Positions 1 through 10,564 are shown, numbered from the stretch's first letter. The stretch is DNA of 39,407 nucleotides from an uncultured Succiniclasticum sp. (GCA_905233365.1 CAJODT010000013.1:1-39407), one strand, 5' to 3'. Program-made: numbers and translations. The notes: generated by a model not told the origin, from the sequence alone.

Positions 1-81
1 GGATATGGAAACGCATTATATTCACTATACAGTGTGTATTCTGCTTGCATATGTAGTAAAAGCGGTTCAGGAGGCAAGTGT

Positions 82-1083
82 ATGAGGAGACAGAAAATCA
101 TAATCTGTGATACGGATTCGGCATATGTCCGGGCGTTGTCAACATATTTTATCTCGGCATTGCGGGATACGGAGATTGCAACATACAGTTCGGTGGAACG
201 ATTCTGTGTAGACGACGGTAATTACGATGTGGCGTTGCTTGGCAGAGAGTTCATTGAGGCAATGGATGGGACGACGGCAATGCATGACCGGTTCGGACAG
301 GTTTTCATGCTGACAGGTGACATCAATGAGAGCAACAGCACCGGAGAATACGGCATTGTCTACAAATTTCAGAAGATGCAGCTTTTTATGGAAAATGTGA
401 GGCAGATCCGCCGGGATCCACAGACAGCGCTGAATCATGCGGGCAAACAATGGACAGGAATTTATTCTCCGATGAGACATGAGCTGCAGCTGGTCTTTGC
501 ATTGGCATATTGCAAACAAAAGCAGGAGGCGGCACCGGAGAAGAGTGTATTGTTCTTGGATTTGGAAGAGAACTCTTTGTTTTCGGAGCTGACCGGAAGA
601 GACCATGCCAAGAATGTGACGGATTATCTGTATCTATTGGAAAGTGACGGGATATCTGAGGAGGAACTGACAGACTGCCTGATGTACTATGAGGGCTTTG
701 CCTGTCTGCCACCGGTCAAGTATTTTCAGGAGCTGGTGGCCATAGGGGCATTGCGCTGGGAGAAATTTTTTGATTCGATTGCCAAGCTGGCATTTGATCA
801 GGTGGTCGTGTTGTTTGACGGGGCATTTCGGGGAACTGAAGAGCTGTTTGCGAGACTGCAGGATCTGCTGCTTCTGATGCGGGATGGAGATTTTTACCGG
901 AAATATGACCGTCAGATCCAGTATTTTATCAAGGAAAACCGAAGCCCGGTGGTGATAAGAGAAACGATGCTGCCGCTGAGCGGGGCAAATCTGTCTGATG
1001 GTACATATCAGCTGGAACAGCTTTTGGAGGGGAATTTGTCGCAGTATGTGAAACAGGCAATTATGGAAGAAACCAATGCCTGA
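82..1083 (+). CDS. TadZ/CpaE-like Flp pilus assembly protein (degenerate P-loop)
   Basis: Probably a TadZ/CpaE-type protein that localises the Tad (Flp) pilus machinery. The first 115 or so residues look like a receiver-type fold (IIICDTDSAYVRAL start). The rest resembles a MinD/ParA-like domain: GIYSP near residue 139 and VLFLDLEEN near 173 match the positions of the P-loop strand and of the second strand. Where GGxGKT is expected the sequence reads GIYSPMRHELQLVFALA, so ATP binding is probably lost, as in other TadZ pseudo-ATPases. ATG at 82 is chosen because AGGAGG lies 8 bases upstream; an earlier in-frame start at 34 has no such site. The end overlaps the next gene (CpaF-like) by 8 bases, the usual Tad arrangement. 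The gene seems to belong to a different genome from the sequence after 1460. Family assignment is moderate. Confidence 0.6.
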   Translation: MRRQKIIICDTDSAYVRALSTYFISALRDTEIATYSSVERFCVDDGNYDVALLGREFIEAMDGTTAMHDRFGQVFMLTGDINESNSTGEYGIVYKFQKMQLFMENVRQIRRDPQTALNHAGKQWTGIYSPMRHELQLVFALAYCKQKQEAAPEKSVLFLDLEENSLFSELTGRDHAKNVTDYLYLLESDGISEEELTDCLMYYEGFACLPPVKYFQELVAIGALRWEKFFDSIAKLAFDQVVVLFDGAFRGTEELFARLQDLLLLMRDGDFYRKYDRQIQYFIKENRSPVVIRETMLPLSGANLSDGTYQLEQLLEGNLSQYVKQAIMEETNA

Positions 1084-1460
1084 ATTAAGCGAAGAAATCC
1101 GTCGGAAGGTTCTCGAGGAAGTCGATCTGTCGAGGGATGTTTCAGATGAAGAAATCCTGCGTTTGATCCGGCAGGAGGTCATGGATCTGGGGGCATCGCA
1201 TGCGCTGTCACTGGAAGAGCGATTCCCTTCGCAAGCTGGATGTACTGGAGGATTTGTTGGCGGACGATGATGTGACAGAAATCATGGTCAATGGAGCCGA
1301 TGCGATTTTTGTCGAAAAGCATGGAAAAATCGAGCGGTCAGACAGGAGATTTTCCTCCGATGAAAAGCTGTACGATGTCATACAGCAGATTGTTGCGGCA
1401 AACAACCGTATTGTCAATGAGATGACGCCGATTGTCGATTGCCGGCTGGCGGATGGATCC
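1076..1460 (+). pseudogene. CpaF/TadA-type secretion ATPase, 5' fragment with internal deletion and frameshift
   Basis: N-terminal part of a CpaF/VirB11-family ATPase that would power Flp pilus assembly. Frame 1 (1076 to about 1220) gives PELSEEIRRKVLEEVD...LSLEER. The reading then continues one frame over as DSLRKLDVLEDLLADDDVTEIMVNG...IVNEMTPIVDCRLADGS, a classic CpaF segment. In homologues about ten residues separate LSLEER from the RRLDVLQEL-type stretch; here they are missing, so a deletion of roughly 28 bases (not a multiple of three) lies near 1217-1225. At 1460, just where RVNVV should follow DGS, the sequence turns into antisense gatA. Walker A and the rest of the ATPase are absent. 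The start overlaps the TadZ-like gene. The family call is good; whether the lesions are biological is doubtful. Confidence 0.7.
1440..1460. other. Chimeric junction between Tad pilus locus and gatA
   Basis: These 21 bases encode CRLADGS of CpaF on the plus strand and GGSIRQPA of GatA on the minus strand, both at the correct place in their families. Left of 1440 only CpaF makes sense; right of 1460 only GatA does. Two unrelated genes are therefore joined head-on through a short shared word, with neither completed. Confidence 0.75.
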
Positions 1461-1988
1461 GCCGGTATCGGAACCCAGGGACCAGATGGCTTCCCCTGCC
1501 GCAATGGCCGCCGCGCTGCCGCCGGAGGAACCGCCGGGCACGCAGTCCAGATTCCAGGCGTTGTGGGTGTTTTTAAAGTAAGAAGTTTCCGTGGTGGAAC
1601 CCATGGCGAATTCGTCCATGTTGGTCTTGCCAAGGAAAATGGTTTCATCTTTCCGAAGATTGGCGATGACATGAGCATCATACACCGGGATGAAATTGTC
1701 CAGAATGTGGGACGAGCAGGTAGTGCGCAGGCCTTTGGTGCTGATGTTGTCTTTGATGGCGCCCGGAATACCGGCCAGGGGTTTAACAGTTTCCCCGGCG
1801 GCGATCATGGCGTCCACCTTGGCAGCCTGGGCCAGCGCGTTTTCTTTGTCCAGCGTCACGTAGGCGCAGATCTTGTCTTCCACTTCATCGATGCGGTCGT
1901 ACACCGCATTGGTCAGCTCAACGGAGCTGAGCTGTTTATTCTGCAGTTGTTCATGCAGCTCATGAACGGTGCTTTCATATAACTTCAC
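1440..1988 (-). pseudogene. gatA: Asp-tRNA(Asn)/Glu-tRNA(Gln) amidotransferase subunit A, truncated
   Basis: GatA is the amidase subunit of GatCAB, which makes Gln-tRNA(Gln) or Asn-tRNA(Asn) by transamidation. The first 183 residues of an expected 480-490 are present. All three catalytic triad positions are included: Lys79 (GAIKDNIS), the cis-Ser in PGGSSGGSAAA (about 154-155) and the nucleophile Ser178 in GSDTGGSIRQPA. The reading breaks off directly after RQPA, where it runs into antisense cpaF. The start is GTG at 1988 with AAGGAGG 9 bases upstream. It follows gatC by 14 bases, as in an ordinary gatC-gatA operon; gatB would be expected downstream but is lost with the junction. An essential gene cut here argues for an assembly break rather than a real deletion. 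Confidence 0.9.
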
Positions 1989-2002
1989 AGTCCTTGCCCT
2001 CC

Positions 2003-2290
2003 TTACTCGATCACACGCGGAACCTTGAATCCGTCATTATGTACCGCCGGCGCGTTCTTCAGCGCGTCTTCGTGGGCCACGCCTTCCTGAGGCACGTCTT
2101 CCCGCAGTACATTGTACAGGGGCAGAATGCTGAAGGTAGGCTCGATACCGGTAGTATCTACCTTTTGCAAAATATCCGCGTAGTTCAGAATCTGGTTGAA
2201 CTGTTCCGTGAATTTGGGCATTTCCGATTCGGAAATTTCCAGCCGGGAAAGAGTCGCGATGTATTTTACATCTTTTTCCGTAACTTTCAT
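2003..2290 (-). CDS. gatC: Aspartyl/glutamyl-tRNA amidotransferase subunit C
   Basis: Small subunit that stabilises GatA in the GatCAB transamidosome. The 95-residue length is normal. Typical features are the N-terminal VKYIATLSRLEISESE helix and the later YADILQKVDTTGIEPTFS segment, followed by LREDVPQEG. ATG at 2290 has GGATGGTG upstream. It is the first gene of a gatC-gatA operon on the minus strand, with an extended -10 promoter at 2339-2347. Confidence 0.95.
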   Translation of the reverse strand: MKVTEKDVKYIATLSRLEISESEMPKFTEQFNQILNYADILQKVDTTGIEPTFSILPLYNVLREDVPQEGVAHEDALKNAPAVHNDGFKVPRVIE

Positions 2291-2338
2291 GTTTTCACCA
2301 TCCTAAATTATCATTAAGCTTAAAAAAACGTACATAAT

Positions 2339-2347
2339 ATTATATCA
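2339..2347 (-). promoter_or_regulatory. Extended -10 promoter for gatCA
   Basis: On the minus strand TGATATAAT gives a perfect TATAAT with the TG extension, about 50 bases before the gatC start. No convincing -35 is seen, which fits an extended -10 promoter. Prediction from sequence only. Confidence 0.5.
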
Positions 2348-2382
2348 CAATTTATACATATGAGAAAAGATTATCAGGAATT

Positions 2383-4704
<2,322 letters not shown>

Positions 4705-4802
4705 TTACCCGCTTTATATAATTTACTGATATGGCAGTTCATTGCCATGTCGTATATTTAATTGATTTCCACATACGATTTATTAAATCAATATTGCTTA
4801 AT

Positions 4803-4853
4803 CGCGGCGGAAAAGAACCCGCAAAATGTTCGCGTTTGCTCAATGCTTTTCCG
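4803..4853. repeat. Degenerate copy of the palindromic GGCGGAAAAG repeat family
   Basis: Opens with CGCGGCGGAAAAGAACCCGC and closes with CTTTTCCG, forming an imperfect inverted repeat. It matches the outer arm of the better copies at 13705, 15454 and 25491 but has drifted. It lies in the gap between ligA and the higA antitoxin. The rest of 4699-4965 shows no gene; a weak AAGCGT/ACGCTT hairpin is present near 4890. Confidence 0.5.
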
Positions 4854-4965
4854 TTAGTGACTTTTTCAAAAAAAGAACTTTTACTCAAGCGTATCTACGC
4901 TTACTCCAACACTTCCTTGCCTCCTAAAAAAACACCGTTGTGAAATACCGCAACGCGATTACAAA

Positions 4966-5262
4966 TTATTTTACCGTTGCTTTTAACGGAACAATAGCAA
5001 GCGTTTTGTCCATAGCTGCCAGCAATTTCAACAGCGTACTGACTTGCGGACTGTTTTCGCCCTTTTCGATACGTGCAATAACCGGTTGTTTTACTCCGCT
5101 CAACTTTTCCAAATCACGTTGGGAAATATTTTTTTCTTTTCGTGTTTCAATCATTGCAGCAATCAACGCTGCCTGCAAATCACTTTTCGCAATTTCTTCC
5201 GGCGTAAAATGTTCTTTATCATAGTATTCGTCCCAGACGCGGAAGCCTTTAATCGTTGTCAT
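4966..5262 (-). CDS. HigA-type XRE antitoxin
   Basis: A 98-residue helix-turn-helix protein, the likely antitoxin and autorepressor of the adjacent RelE/HigB-like toxin. The HTH is at about 55-80 (ISQRDLEKLSGVKQPVIARIEKG), preceded by a short N-terminal region, KGFRVWDEYYDKEHFTPEEI. ATG at 5262 is chosen because GGTGG stands 9 bases upstream and because it overlaps the end of the restored toxin frame by 14 bases, the normal coupling of toxin-first higBA operons. The toxin carries a frameshift, so the antitoxin may now be an orphan. Confidence 0.85.
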   Translation of the reverse strand: MTTIKGFRVWDEYYDKEHFTPEEIAKSDLQAALIAAMIETRKEKNISQRDLEKLSGVKQPVIARIEKGENSPQVSTLLKLLAAMDKTLAIVPLKATVK

Positions 5263-5618
5263 TTTTGTTCCACCTTTCTTTGAAATCCGCAAATTCCTTT
5301 TTCGCTTTTTCTATTTCTCTCCTTGGCGTTTTCTGCCCTTCTTTTCTAAAGCAGTGCAGCAAAACAAAAATACCGTTATACCATCCTGCAAAAAGCACCC
5401 TGTCTTTGTTGGGCCGCAATTCCCAAATATCACCATCTAAGTGTTTGCAAAGATTTGTTGTCAGGGGCAGTCCTTGTAATGTCAGTGCTTTTTATATAGG
5501 TTCTGATTTTTGTTTTTCTGATCCTTGCATCTTTTGTGTTTTGTTGCTCCAATGATTCTATGTATTCGTTAACCGGTTCGTTTCCATGTACATCTTTATA
5601 AAAAATGATTTTATACAT
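5249..5618 (-). pseudogene. RelE/HigB-family toxin, frameshifted in a poly-A run
   Basis: Would encode a type II mRNA-cleaving toxin of about 122 residues. The N-terminal frame reads MYKIIFYKDVHGNEPVNEYI to RTYIK and then goes out of frame. The next frame continues as ALTLQGLPLTTNLCKHLDGDIWELRPNKDRVLFAGW and FVLLHCFRKEGQKTPRREIEKAKKEF, which is the conserved HigB core and C terminus. The shift falls in a run of five A (coding strand) near 5491: four A would restore one continuous reading ending at 5249. It precedes and overlaps the antitoxin gene. Slippage, sequencing error or true inactivation cannot be told apart here. Confidence 0.8.
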
Positions 5619-5957
5619 GCTTCAAAGTCCCTTCCGTTTAATGATAACATTTTTGTTATCGCAAGTCAATCCTCTTTTCTTTCTATAAATTATGGAAAAG
5701 TTTCTTATTTCGGGTCTGTACAGACATTCAACAGACGCGTGAACGTTGTTCATATATACATGAAGAATGGAACGCATGGCGACACGCTTTCAAAATGCAA
5801 ATTTATTTTATTTCAAAAATTTGTTCTTATGCTTTGATTTTGATTTTCTTTTATTTCTTTTGTAATAATGATTTTTAATTATGTACTTTTTAAAACTTTT
5901 GTTCGCTTTATATTGTAGCACATGTTTATAAAAAAGAAAAGCAAACAAAAAGAAAAA
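5619..5957. other. AT-rich gap without a recognisable gene
   Basis: Lies between the toxin start and the pcrA terminator. Short open frames here are low-complexity Lys/Phe-rich and lack ribosome sites. No repeat or RNA gene was seen. The promoter for the toxin-antitoxin pair must lie in the left part. Confidence 0.4.
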
Positions 5958-5984
5958 CCTGATGCGTTTTTTATGCGCATCAGG
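5958..5984 (-). terminator. Rho-independent terminator of pcrA
   Basis: CCTGATGCG and CGCATCAGG form a 9-bp stem; on the minus strand it is followed by TTTTTCTTTTTG. It sits 14 bases after the pcrA stop codon. A closely similar hairpin ends nrdDG at 22397. Confidence 0.8.
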
Positions 5985-5998
5985 GTGATTAGTATGAA

Positions 5999-8341
5999 TC
6001 ACAACTTCTTCAGCATGGCATACTTTGTCAGCAGACTACGGATGCCCGCACCCGCAAAAGCCACTTTCACTTCCTGTCCGTCCGGGGAATTTTTCACGCT
6101 GACAATTGTTCCTTCGCCCCATTTTTTATGGCTGACCCGGTCGCCGATGGCAAAATCTGTTGCAACCCCTTCCGGTCTTTCCGGCACAAAGTCCGTATGG
6201 ATTTTACTGAACAGGCCGCTGGTCTTTTTGCTTTCTTCTTTGAACCGTTCACTGAGGGATGCGCTCACCCGGCTGTCCGGAACGGTGCGCTTGCTCCGGC
6301 CGCTGCCGATGATGGCGCCGCCTTCCTCGTCATATGAATAGCTATTGCGATTATAACCAGACTGTCCGTATCCTCCCCGGCTCTTATATCCTTCCGTGTT
6401 GCGGAACCCGAAACCTGTCAGCGAAGGACGCTGGTACTCATGCACCAGCTTGTCCGGAATCTCCTCCAGAAAACGGGACGGTTCCGAATAATCCGTGCGT
6501 CCGTAAATCGTACGTGTCTTTGCGCCGGTCAGGTACAAAAGCTGTTTGGCACGGGTGATGCCCACATAACACAGACGCCGCTCCTCTTCCATCTCCTCAT
6601 CATCCATCCAGCTGCGGGCATGGGGAAACAGTCCTTCTTCCATCCCCGCCAGGAACACCACAGGAAACTCCAGTCCTTTGGCGGAATGCAGCGTCATCAG
6701 GGTAAACTTATCGTTATCCAGCTGGGCGTCGTCGATATCGGAGACCAGCGCCACATGTTCCAGGAATCGGGCCAGCGTTTTCTCTTCCCCTTCATCTTTC
6801 AGGAAATCCTGGGCCACGCTGATCAGCTCTTTCAGGTTTTCCGCCCGGCTCTCGGACTGTGGCGTACGTTCCGCAAGCAGTTCTTCCAGATAACCCGTCT
6901 TGTTCATCACGTCATCAATGAGCTGTTCCACCGGAACCGTGTCCGCCTCTGCCATTAAATCAAAGAGGATACCGCTCATCTCTTCCAGTTTGGCAATGAA
7001 ACGGGGACTTAATCCCGGTACCGCCGCCGCATTGGTAATTACTTCAAACAAAGATATTCCCTGAGCATTGGCGTAATCCTGCAATTTATTGACTGTCGTC
7101 TGTCCGATTCCCCGTTTCGGCACGTTGATGATACGTAGCAGACTCAATGTATCATACGGATTATACAGCAGTTTTAGATAGGCCATCACATCCCGGATCT
7201 CTTTCCGGTCGTAGAATTTGACCCCACCCACCATACTGTAGCTGATTCCGCTCTTGATCAGCATTTCTTCAAAAACGCGGGACTGGGTGTTGACACGGTA
7301 CAGCACCGCCATGTCGCCATAGGTAAAACGGCCGCTGCGGATCAGCATTTGGGCCTGCTCCACCACAAACCGGGCTTCGTCACGTTCATCCGTCGCATTG
7401 TAATAGGTAATGGCAGCTCCCACCGGATTTTTCGTCCAAAGTTTTTTCGGCTTGCGGCCTGTATTGTTTTCGATTACCGCATTGGCCGCGTCCAGGATGA
7501 CGGTAGTAGAACGGTAATTCTGCTCCAGCTTCAGCAGTTTCGCTTTGGGATAATCCTTTTCAAAATCCAATATGTTGCGGATGTCCGCGCCCCGCCAGCC
7601 GTAGATGCTCTGGTCCGCGTCGCCTACCACGCACAGGTTCCCCTCATCTCCCGCCAGATAGCGGGTCAGCAGGTACTGGGTCCGGTTGGTGTCCTGATAC
7701 TCGTCGATCATGATATAGCTGAAACGCTGCTGGTATTTTTCCCGAACTTCCGGAAACTCCGCCAGGATCTTCACCGTCAGCATCAGCAGGTCGTCAAAAT
7801 CCATGGCGTTATTGGTCAGCAGGCGTTTTTCATATTGTACGTAAACTTCCGCCGCCTTCTGTTCAAAAAAATCTCCTGCCAGCCTGGCAAAAGCAGCCGC
7901 GCTCTGCATCTGGTTCTTGGCATTGGAGATAGCGTTCTGCAACGCAGCAGGCGGAAACCGTTTTTCATCCAGGTTCATGTCCTTCAGGATAGATTTCAGC
8001 AAATTCTTCTGGTCCGCCGCATCGTAAATCGCGAAATTGCTCTTGTGGGTTCCCAGCACTTCGATCTCCCGGCGCAGAAAACGGGCGCAGAAAGCATGGA
8101 AGGTGTACAGCCAGACATCCTTCGCCGCAGGGCCAACCATGTCGTCCACCCGGGAACGCATTTCTTTGGCAGCTTTATTGGTAAAGGTGATCGCCAGAAT
8201 TTTATAGGGCGGCACGCCCAGTTCCAAGAGGTGCGCGATACGGCAGGTGCCGCTGCCGGCCCCGGCCAGAATCAGCATGGGTCCGTTTATATGTTCTACC
8301 GCAGCCTGCTGCTGCGGGTTCAGATTCGTAAGAGAGTCCAT
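5999..8341 (-). CDS. pcrA: PcrA/UvrD-family DNA helicase lacking the Walker A lysine
   Basis: Superfamily 1A 3'-5' helicase for replication, rolling-circle plasmids and repair. Motifs Ia (AITFTNKAAKEM), II (IMIDEYQDTN), III (VVGDADQSIYGWRGAD), IV (LEQNYRST) and VI (VGITRAK) are present, and the end carries a Tudor-like domain (IGDRVSHKKWGEGTIVSV). The exception is motif I: residues 27-33 read GAGSGTC where the family has GAGSGKTRVLTC. Five residues, including the ATP-binding Lys-Thr, are missing in frame at about 8248. Such a protein should not hydrolyse ATP, yet the rest is perfectly conserved. ATG at 8341 is used (GGAGG 4 bases upstream); an upstream in-frame start at 8410 adds 23 unconserved residues. 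The deletion may be an assembly or base-call fault. Confidence 0.92.
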   Translation of the reverse strand: MDSLTNLNPQQQAAVEHINGPMLILAGAGSGTCRIAHLLELGVPPYKILAITFTNKAAKEMRSRVDDMVGPAAKDVWLYTFHAFCARFLRREIEVLGTHKSNFAIYDAADQKNLLKSILKDMNLDEKRFPPAALQNAISNAKNQMQSAAAFARLAGDFFEQKAAEVYVQYEKRLLTNNAMDFDDLLMLTVKILAEFPEVREKYQQRFSYIMIDEYQDTNRTQYLLTRYLAGDEGNLCVVGDADQSIYGWRGADIRNILDFEKDYPKAKLLKLEQNYRSTTVILDAANAVIENNTGRKPKKLWTKNPVGAAITYYNATDERDEARFVVEQAQMLIRSGRFTYGDMAVLYRVNTQSRVFEEMLIKSGISYSMVGGVKFYDRKEIRDVMAYLKLLYNPYDTLSLLRIINVPKRGIGQTTVNKLQDYANAQGISLFEVITNAAAVPGLSPRFIAKLEEMSGILFDLMAEADTVPVEQLIDDVMNKTGYLEELLAERTPQSESRAENLKELISVAQDFLKDEGEEKTLARFLEHVALVSDIDDAQLDNDKFTLMTLHSAKGLEFPVVFLAGMEEGLFPHARSWMDDEEMEEERRLCYVGITRAKQLLYLTGAKTRTIYGRTDYSEPSRFLEEIPDKLVHEYQRPSLTGFGFRNTEGYKSRGGYGQSGYNRNSYSYDEEGGAIIGSGRSKRTVPDSRVSASLSERFKEESKKTSGLFSKIHTDFVPERPEGVATDFAIGDRVSHKKWGEGTIVSVKNSPDGQEVKVAFAGAGIRSLLTKYAMLKKL

Positions 8342-8572
8342 CGGTCCTCCAATATATTTATGTGAATTACCACCGTTATGTTCAGAAAAGCACCGGTTCA
8401 TTGTCAACACATTTACCAGTACCTCTGCAGATAACTTTAGTCAATCTGTTAACTTAATAAATCCAAATTTACTTAATTATTTAGTGATTGTTTACTATTG
8501 CACATATAACATTGCCTTATTATTTTACCACAAACTGACGATAAACAGAATATCAAAAGAAACAGACAAAAA

Positions 8573-8602
8573 GACGCTGACAACTTGAAGTCATCAGCGC
8601 CT
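8573..8602 (-). terminator. Rho-independent terminator after the symporter gene
   Basis: On the minus strand GGCGCTGATGAC and GTTGTCAGCGTC pair around a short loop and are followed by TTTTTG. It lies about 58 bases beyond the stop of the Na+/alanine symporter gene. Confidence 0.75.
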
Positions 8603-8659
8603 CAAAACGTTATTTCATTTCAATATTTATTATCCCGTTGACGAAAATGCAACTCTGCC

Positions 8660-10081
8660 TTAATCCTTCGCAGCTTTCTCCGCTTCTTCTGCTTCCAGAA
8701 TCGGCTGGAACCGTTCTACTTCGGCCTTCAGCACGTCAGCCAGCATGATCATGCAGATCAAGTTGGGGATCGCCATCAGGGCGTTGAAAATATCGGCCAG
8801 GTTCCACACCAGTTCCAGAGTCTGGGTCGCGCCTACATAGGCGGTTAGGGAGAACAGCACGCGGTAGATGATGTTTAATTTATGGTCGCCTACCAGATAT
8901 TCGAATGCTTTTTCACCGTGATATTCCCAGCCGAGAATCGTGGAGTACGCAAACAGCAGGATGCCGATGGAAACGATGTAGCTGCCGGCCGGCCCTACAA
9001 ATTTTTCAAAGGCCGCGATGGTCAGGGCAATGCCTTTTAAGGGAGTGCCGTCAGGAGCCGTGGTTCCCAGCACGCCGGAGGAAGCGATGACCAGACCGGT
9101 AATGGAGCAGACGACGATGGTATCAAAGAACGTGCCGGTCATGTTGATGTAACCCTGACGGACCGGATCGTCCGTATGAGCTGCTGCTGCGGTGATAGCC
9201 GCGGAACCCATACCGGCTTCGTTAGAGAAGCAGCCGCGAGCTACGCCGAAGCGAACCGCGTTCATGACGCTGACGGTAATCGTACCCAGTACGCCGCCGC
9301 CTACAGCCTCGGGACTAAAAGCCATTACAAAAATCTGATACAGACCGTTGGGAATCGCAGAGAGATTACCTAAAATACCGGCCAGACCGGCGATTACGTA
9401 CAGCACCGCCATGGTGGGAACCAGCACGGAAGAAACCTTCGCAATAGTCTGGATACCGCCTAAAATGATAACCAGGGACAGGATCGTCAGGCCGATACCG
9501 GTTACCGCGATAGGAATGGAGAAAGTCTGTTCCAGTGCGGAGGAGATGGAGTTCGCCTGGGTCAGGTTGCCGATACCGAAGGATGCCAGCACCGTGAACA
9601 GGGCAAACAGGAAACCGAGTGTCTTGCCCAGAGATTTGTTTTTCAGCCCGTTCTTCATGGTGAACATAGGACCGCCGGCCATTTCGCCTTTGGCGTTCAC
9701 TTCACGGTATTTAACCGCCAGCATACATTCCGCAAACTTGCTGGTGAGACCGAAGCAGGCGGAGATCCACATCCAGACCAGAGCGCCCGGGCCGCCGGAG
9801 AACATGGCCGTAGCCACGCCGACGATATTACCGGTACCGATGGTCGCGGCCAATGCCGTCATCAGGGTTGAGAACGGAGAAACGTCGCCGTGCCCGCGTT
9901 TCGTAGTACGGGCCTCTTTGCCCAGCACGCTCTTCAAAGCGTAGGGCAGATTCCGCCAGGTGCGGAAATTTAACTTAAAGGTCAGGTACACGCCGGTACC
10001 TACCAGCAGGACCAGCATCGCCGGGCCCCACACGAAGCTGTCTATTGCGTCTACTGTTGCATTGATTGCTTTCCAATCCAT
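8660..10081 (-). CDS. Sodium:alanine/glycine symporter (AGCS family)
   Basis: Inner-membrane Na+-coupled uptake protein for small amino acids; 473 residues is the normal AGCS length. Family signatures include TGVYLTFKLNFRTWRNL, the GTGNIVGVATA sequence, GGPMFTMKNGL and the RFGVARGCFSNEAGMGSA motif. About ten hydrophobic segments are visible. The ribosome site is AAGGAAGAAGGA just ahead of ATG 10081. The long leader (about 440 bases) carries a tandem glycine riboswitch and a terminator, so expression responds to glycine. This context points to glycine, possibly with alanine, as the substrate. It appears monocistronic, ending at the hairpin at 8573. Confidence 0.95.
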   Translation of the reverse strand: MDWKAINATVDAIDSFVWGPAMLVLLVGTGVYLTFKLNFRTWRNLPYALKSVLGKEARTTKRGHGDVSPFSTLMTALAATIGTGNIVGVATAMFSGGPGALVWMWISACFGLTSKFAECMLAVKYREVNAKGEMAGGPMFTMKNGLKNKSLGKTLGFLFALFTVLASFGIGNLTQANSISSALEQTFSIPIAVTGIGLTILSLVIILGGIQTIAKVSSVLVPTMAVLYVIAGLAGILGNLSAIPNGLYQIFVMAFSPEAVGGGVLGTITVSVMNAVRFGVARGCFSNEAGMGSAAITAAAAHTDDPVRQGYINMTGTFFDTIVVCSITGLVIASSGVLGTTAPDGTPLKGIALTIAAFEKFVGPAGSYIVSIGILLFAYSTILGWEYHGEKAFEYLVGDHKLNIIYRVLFSLTAYVGATQTLELVWNLADIFNALMAIPNLICMIMLADVLKAEVERFQPILEAEEAEKAAKD

Positions 10082-10234
10082 AAAATATTCCTTCTTCCTT
10101 TTTATAATTTCCGGAATCGCTTCCGGTCTTTGCCATATCTGGCACCGCGCTGTTAGCGCGGTTGCTGCATTACTGCTTTACATCACCCCTGCTTCTGAAT
10201 TCCCTCACTTGGGCCTTCCTGTTTTGAAACCTGC

Positions 10235-10278
10235 AATTAAAAAACCGGCCCGAGAAGTTCATCCCCTGTAGGCCGGTT
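10235..10278 (-). terminator. Riboswitch expression-platform terminator
   Basis: On the minus strand AACCGGCC pairs with GGCCGGTT and runs into TTTTTTAATT. It lies between the glycine aptamers and the symporter start, the expected place for transcription control by the riboswitch. Further small hairpins (such as ACCGCGC/GCGCGGT at 10144-10162) fill the rest of the leader. Confidence 0.8.
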
Positions 10279-10334
10279 AACTATCACACTATGAAATACA
10301 TATATGCCACGTTACTGCGCAAACGGGATTACCG

Positions 10335-10516
10335 CCTGCTCCGACCCTGTCCTTTTGCCTGAGAGATTAAGGCTTGCGCCCCTGCCCCTTCGGCTCTCAA
10401 TTGAATGAGCATCTCCAGAGTTGTGTCCCCATGCGGTTTCGTGTTCACCAGAACGCCTGAGAGTGCTACTCCTTCGGCATGCCTTGCCTTTTGGCCCGGC
10501 ATTCTTCCGCATGTTT
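10335..10516 (-). ncRNA. Tandem glycine riboswitch
   Basis: Two consecutive glycine aptamers read on the minus strand. Each shows the conserved core: GCCGAAGGAGTAGCACTCTC then AGGC in the first (about 10432-10516), and GAGCCGAAGGGGCAGG with AATCTCTCAGGCAAAAGGAC in the second (about 10335-10431). The tandem architecture is typical of cooperative glycine sensing. It precedes a terminator hairpin and the AGCS symporter gene. Open frames overlapping this region are not genes. Confidence 0.95.
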
Positions 10517-10564
10517 CATCCACCCGATTTTTAATTTTACAGTTTCATTCTTTATGTTGCACTA

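Noticed and set aside
1200-1982. 260-codon plus-strand frame running from cpaF into antisense gatA
   Set aside because: It is a product of the junction; only its first 87 or so codons are real CpaF sequence.
5808-6002. 64-codon minus-strand frame
   Set aside because: Lys/Phe low-complexity sequence through an AT-rich gap that includes the pcrA terminator hairpin.
10312-10523. Two small minus-strand frames of about 65 codons
   Set aside because: They lie wholly in the glycine riboswitch, an RNA element.
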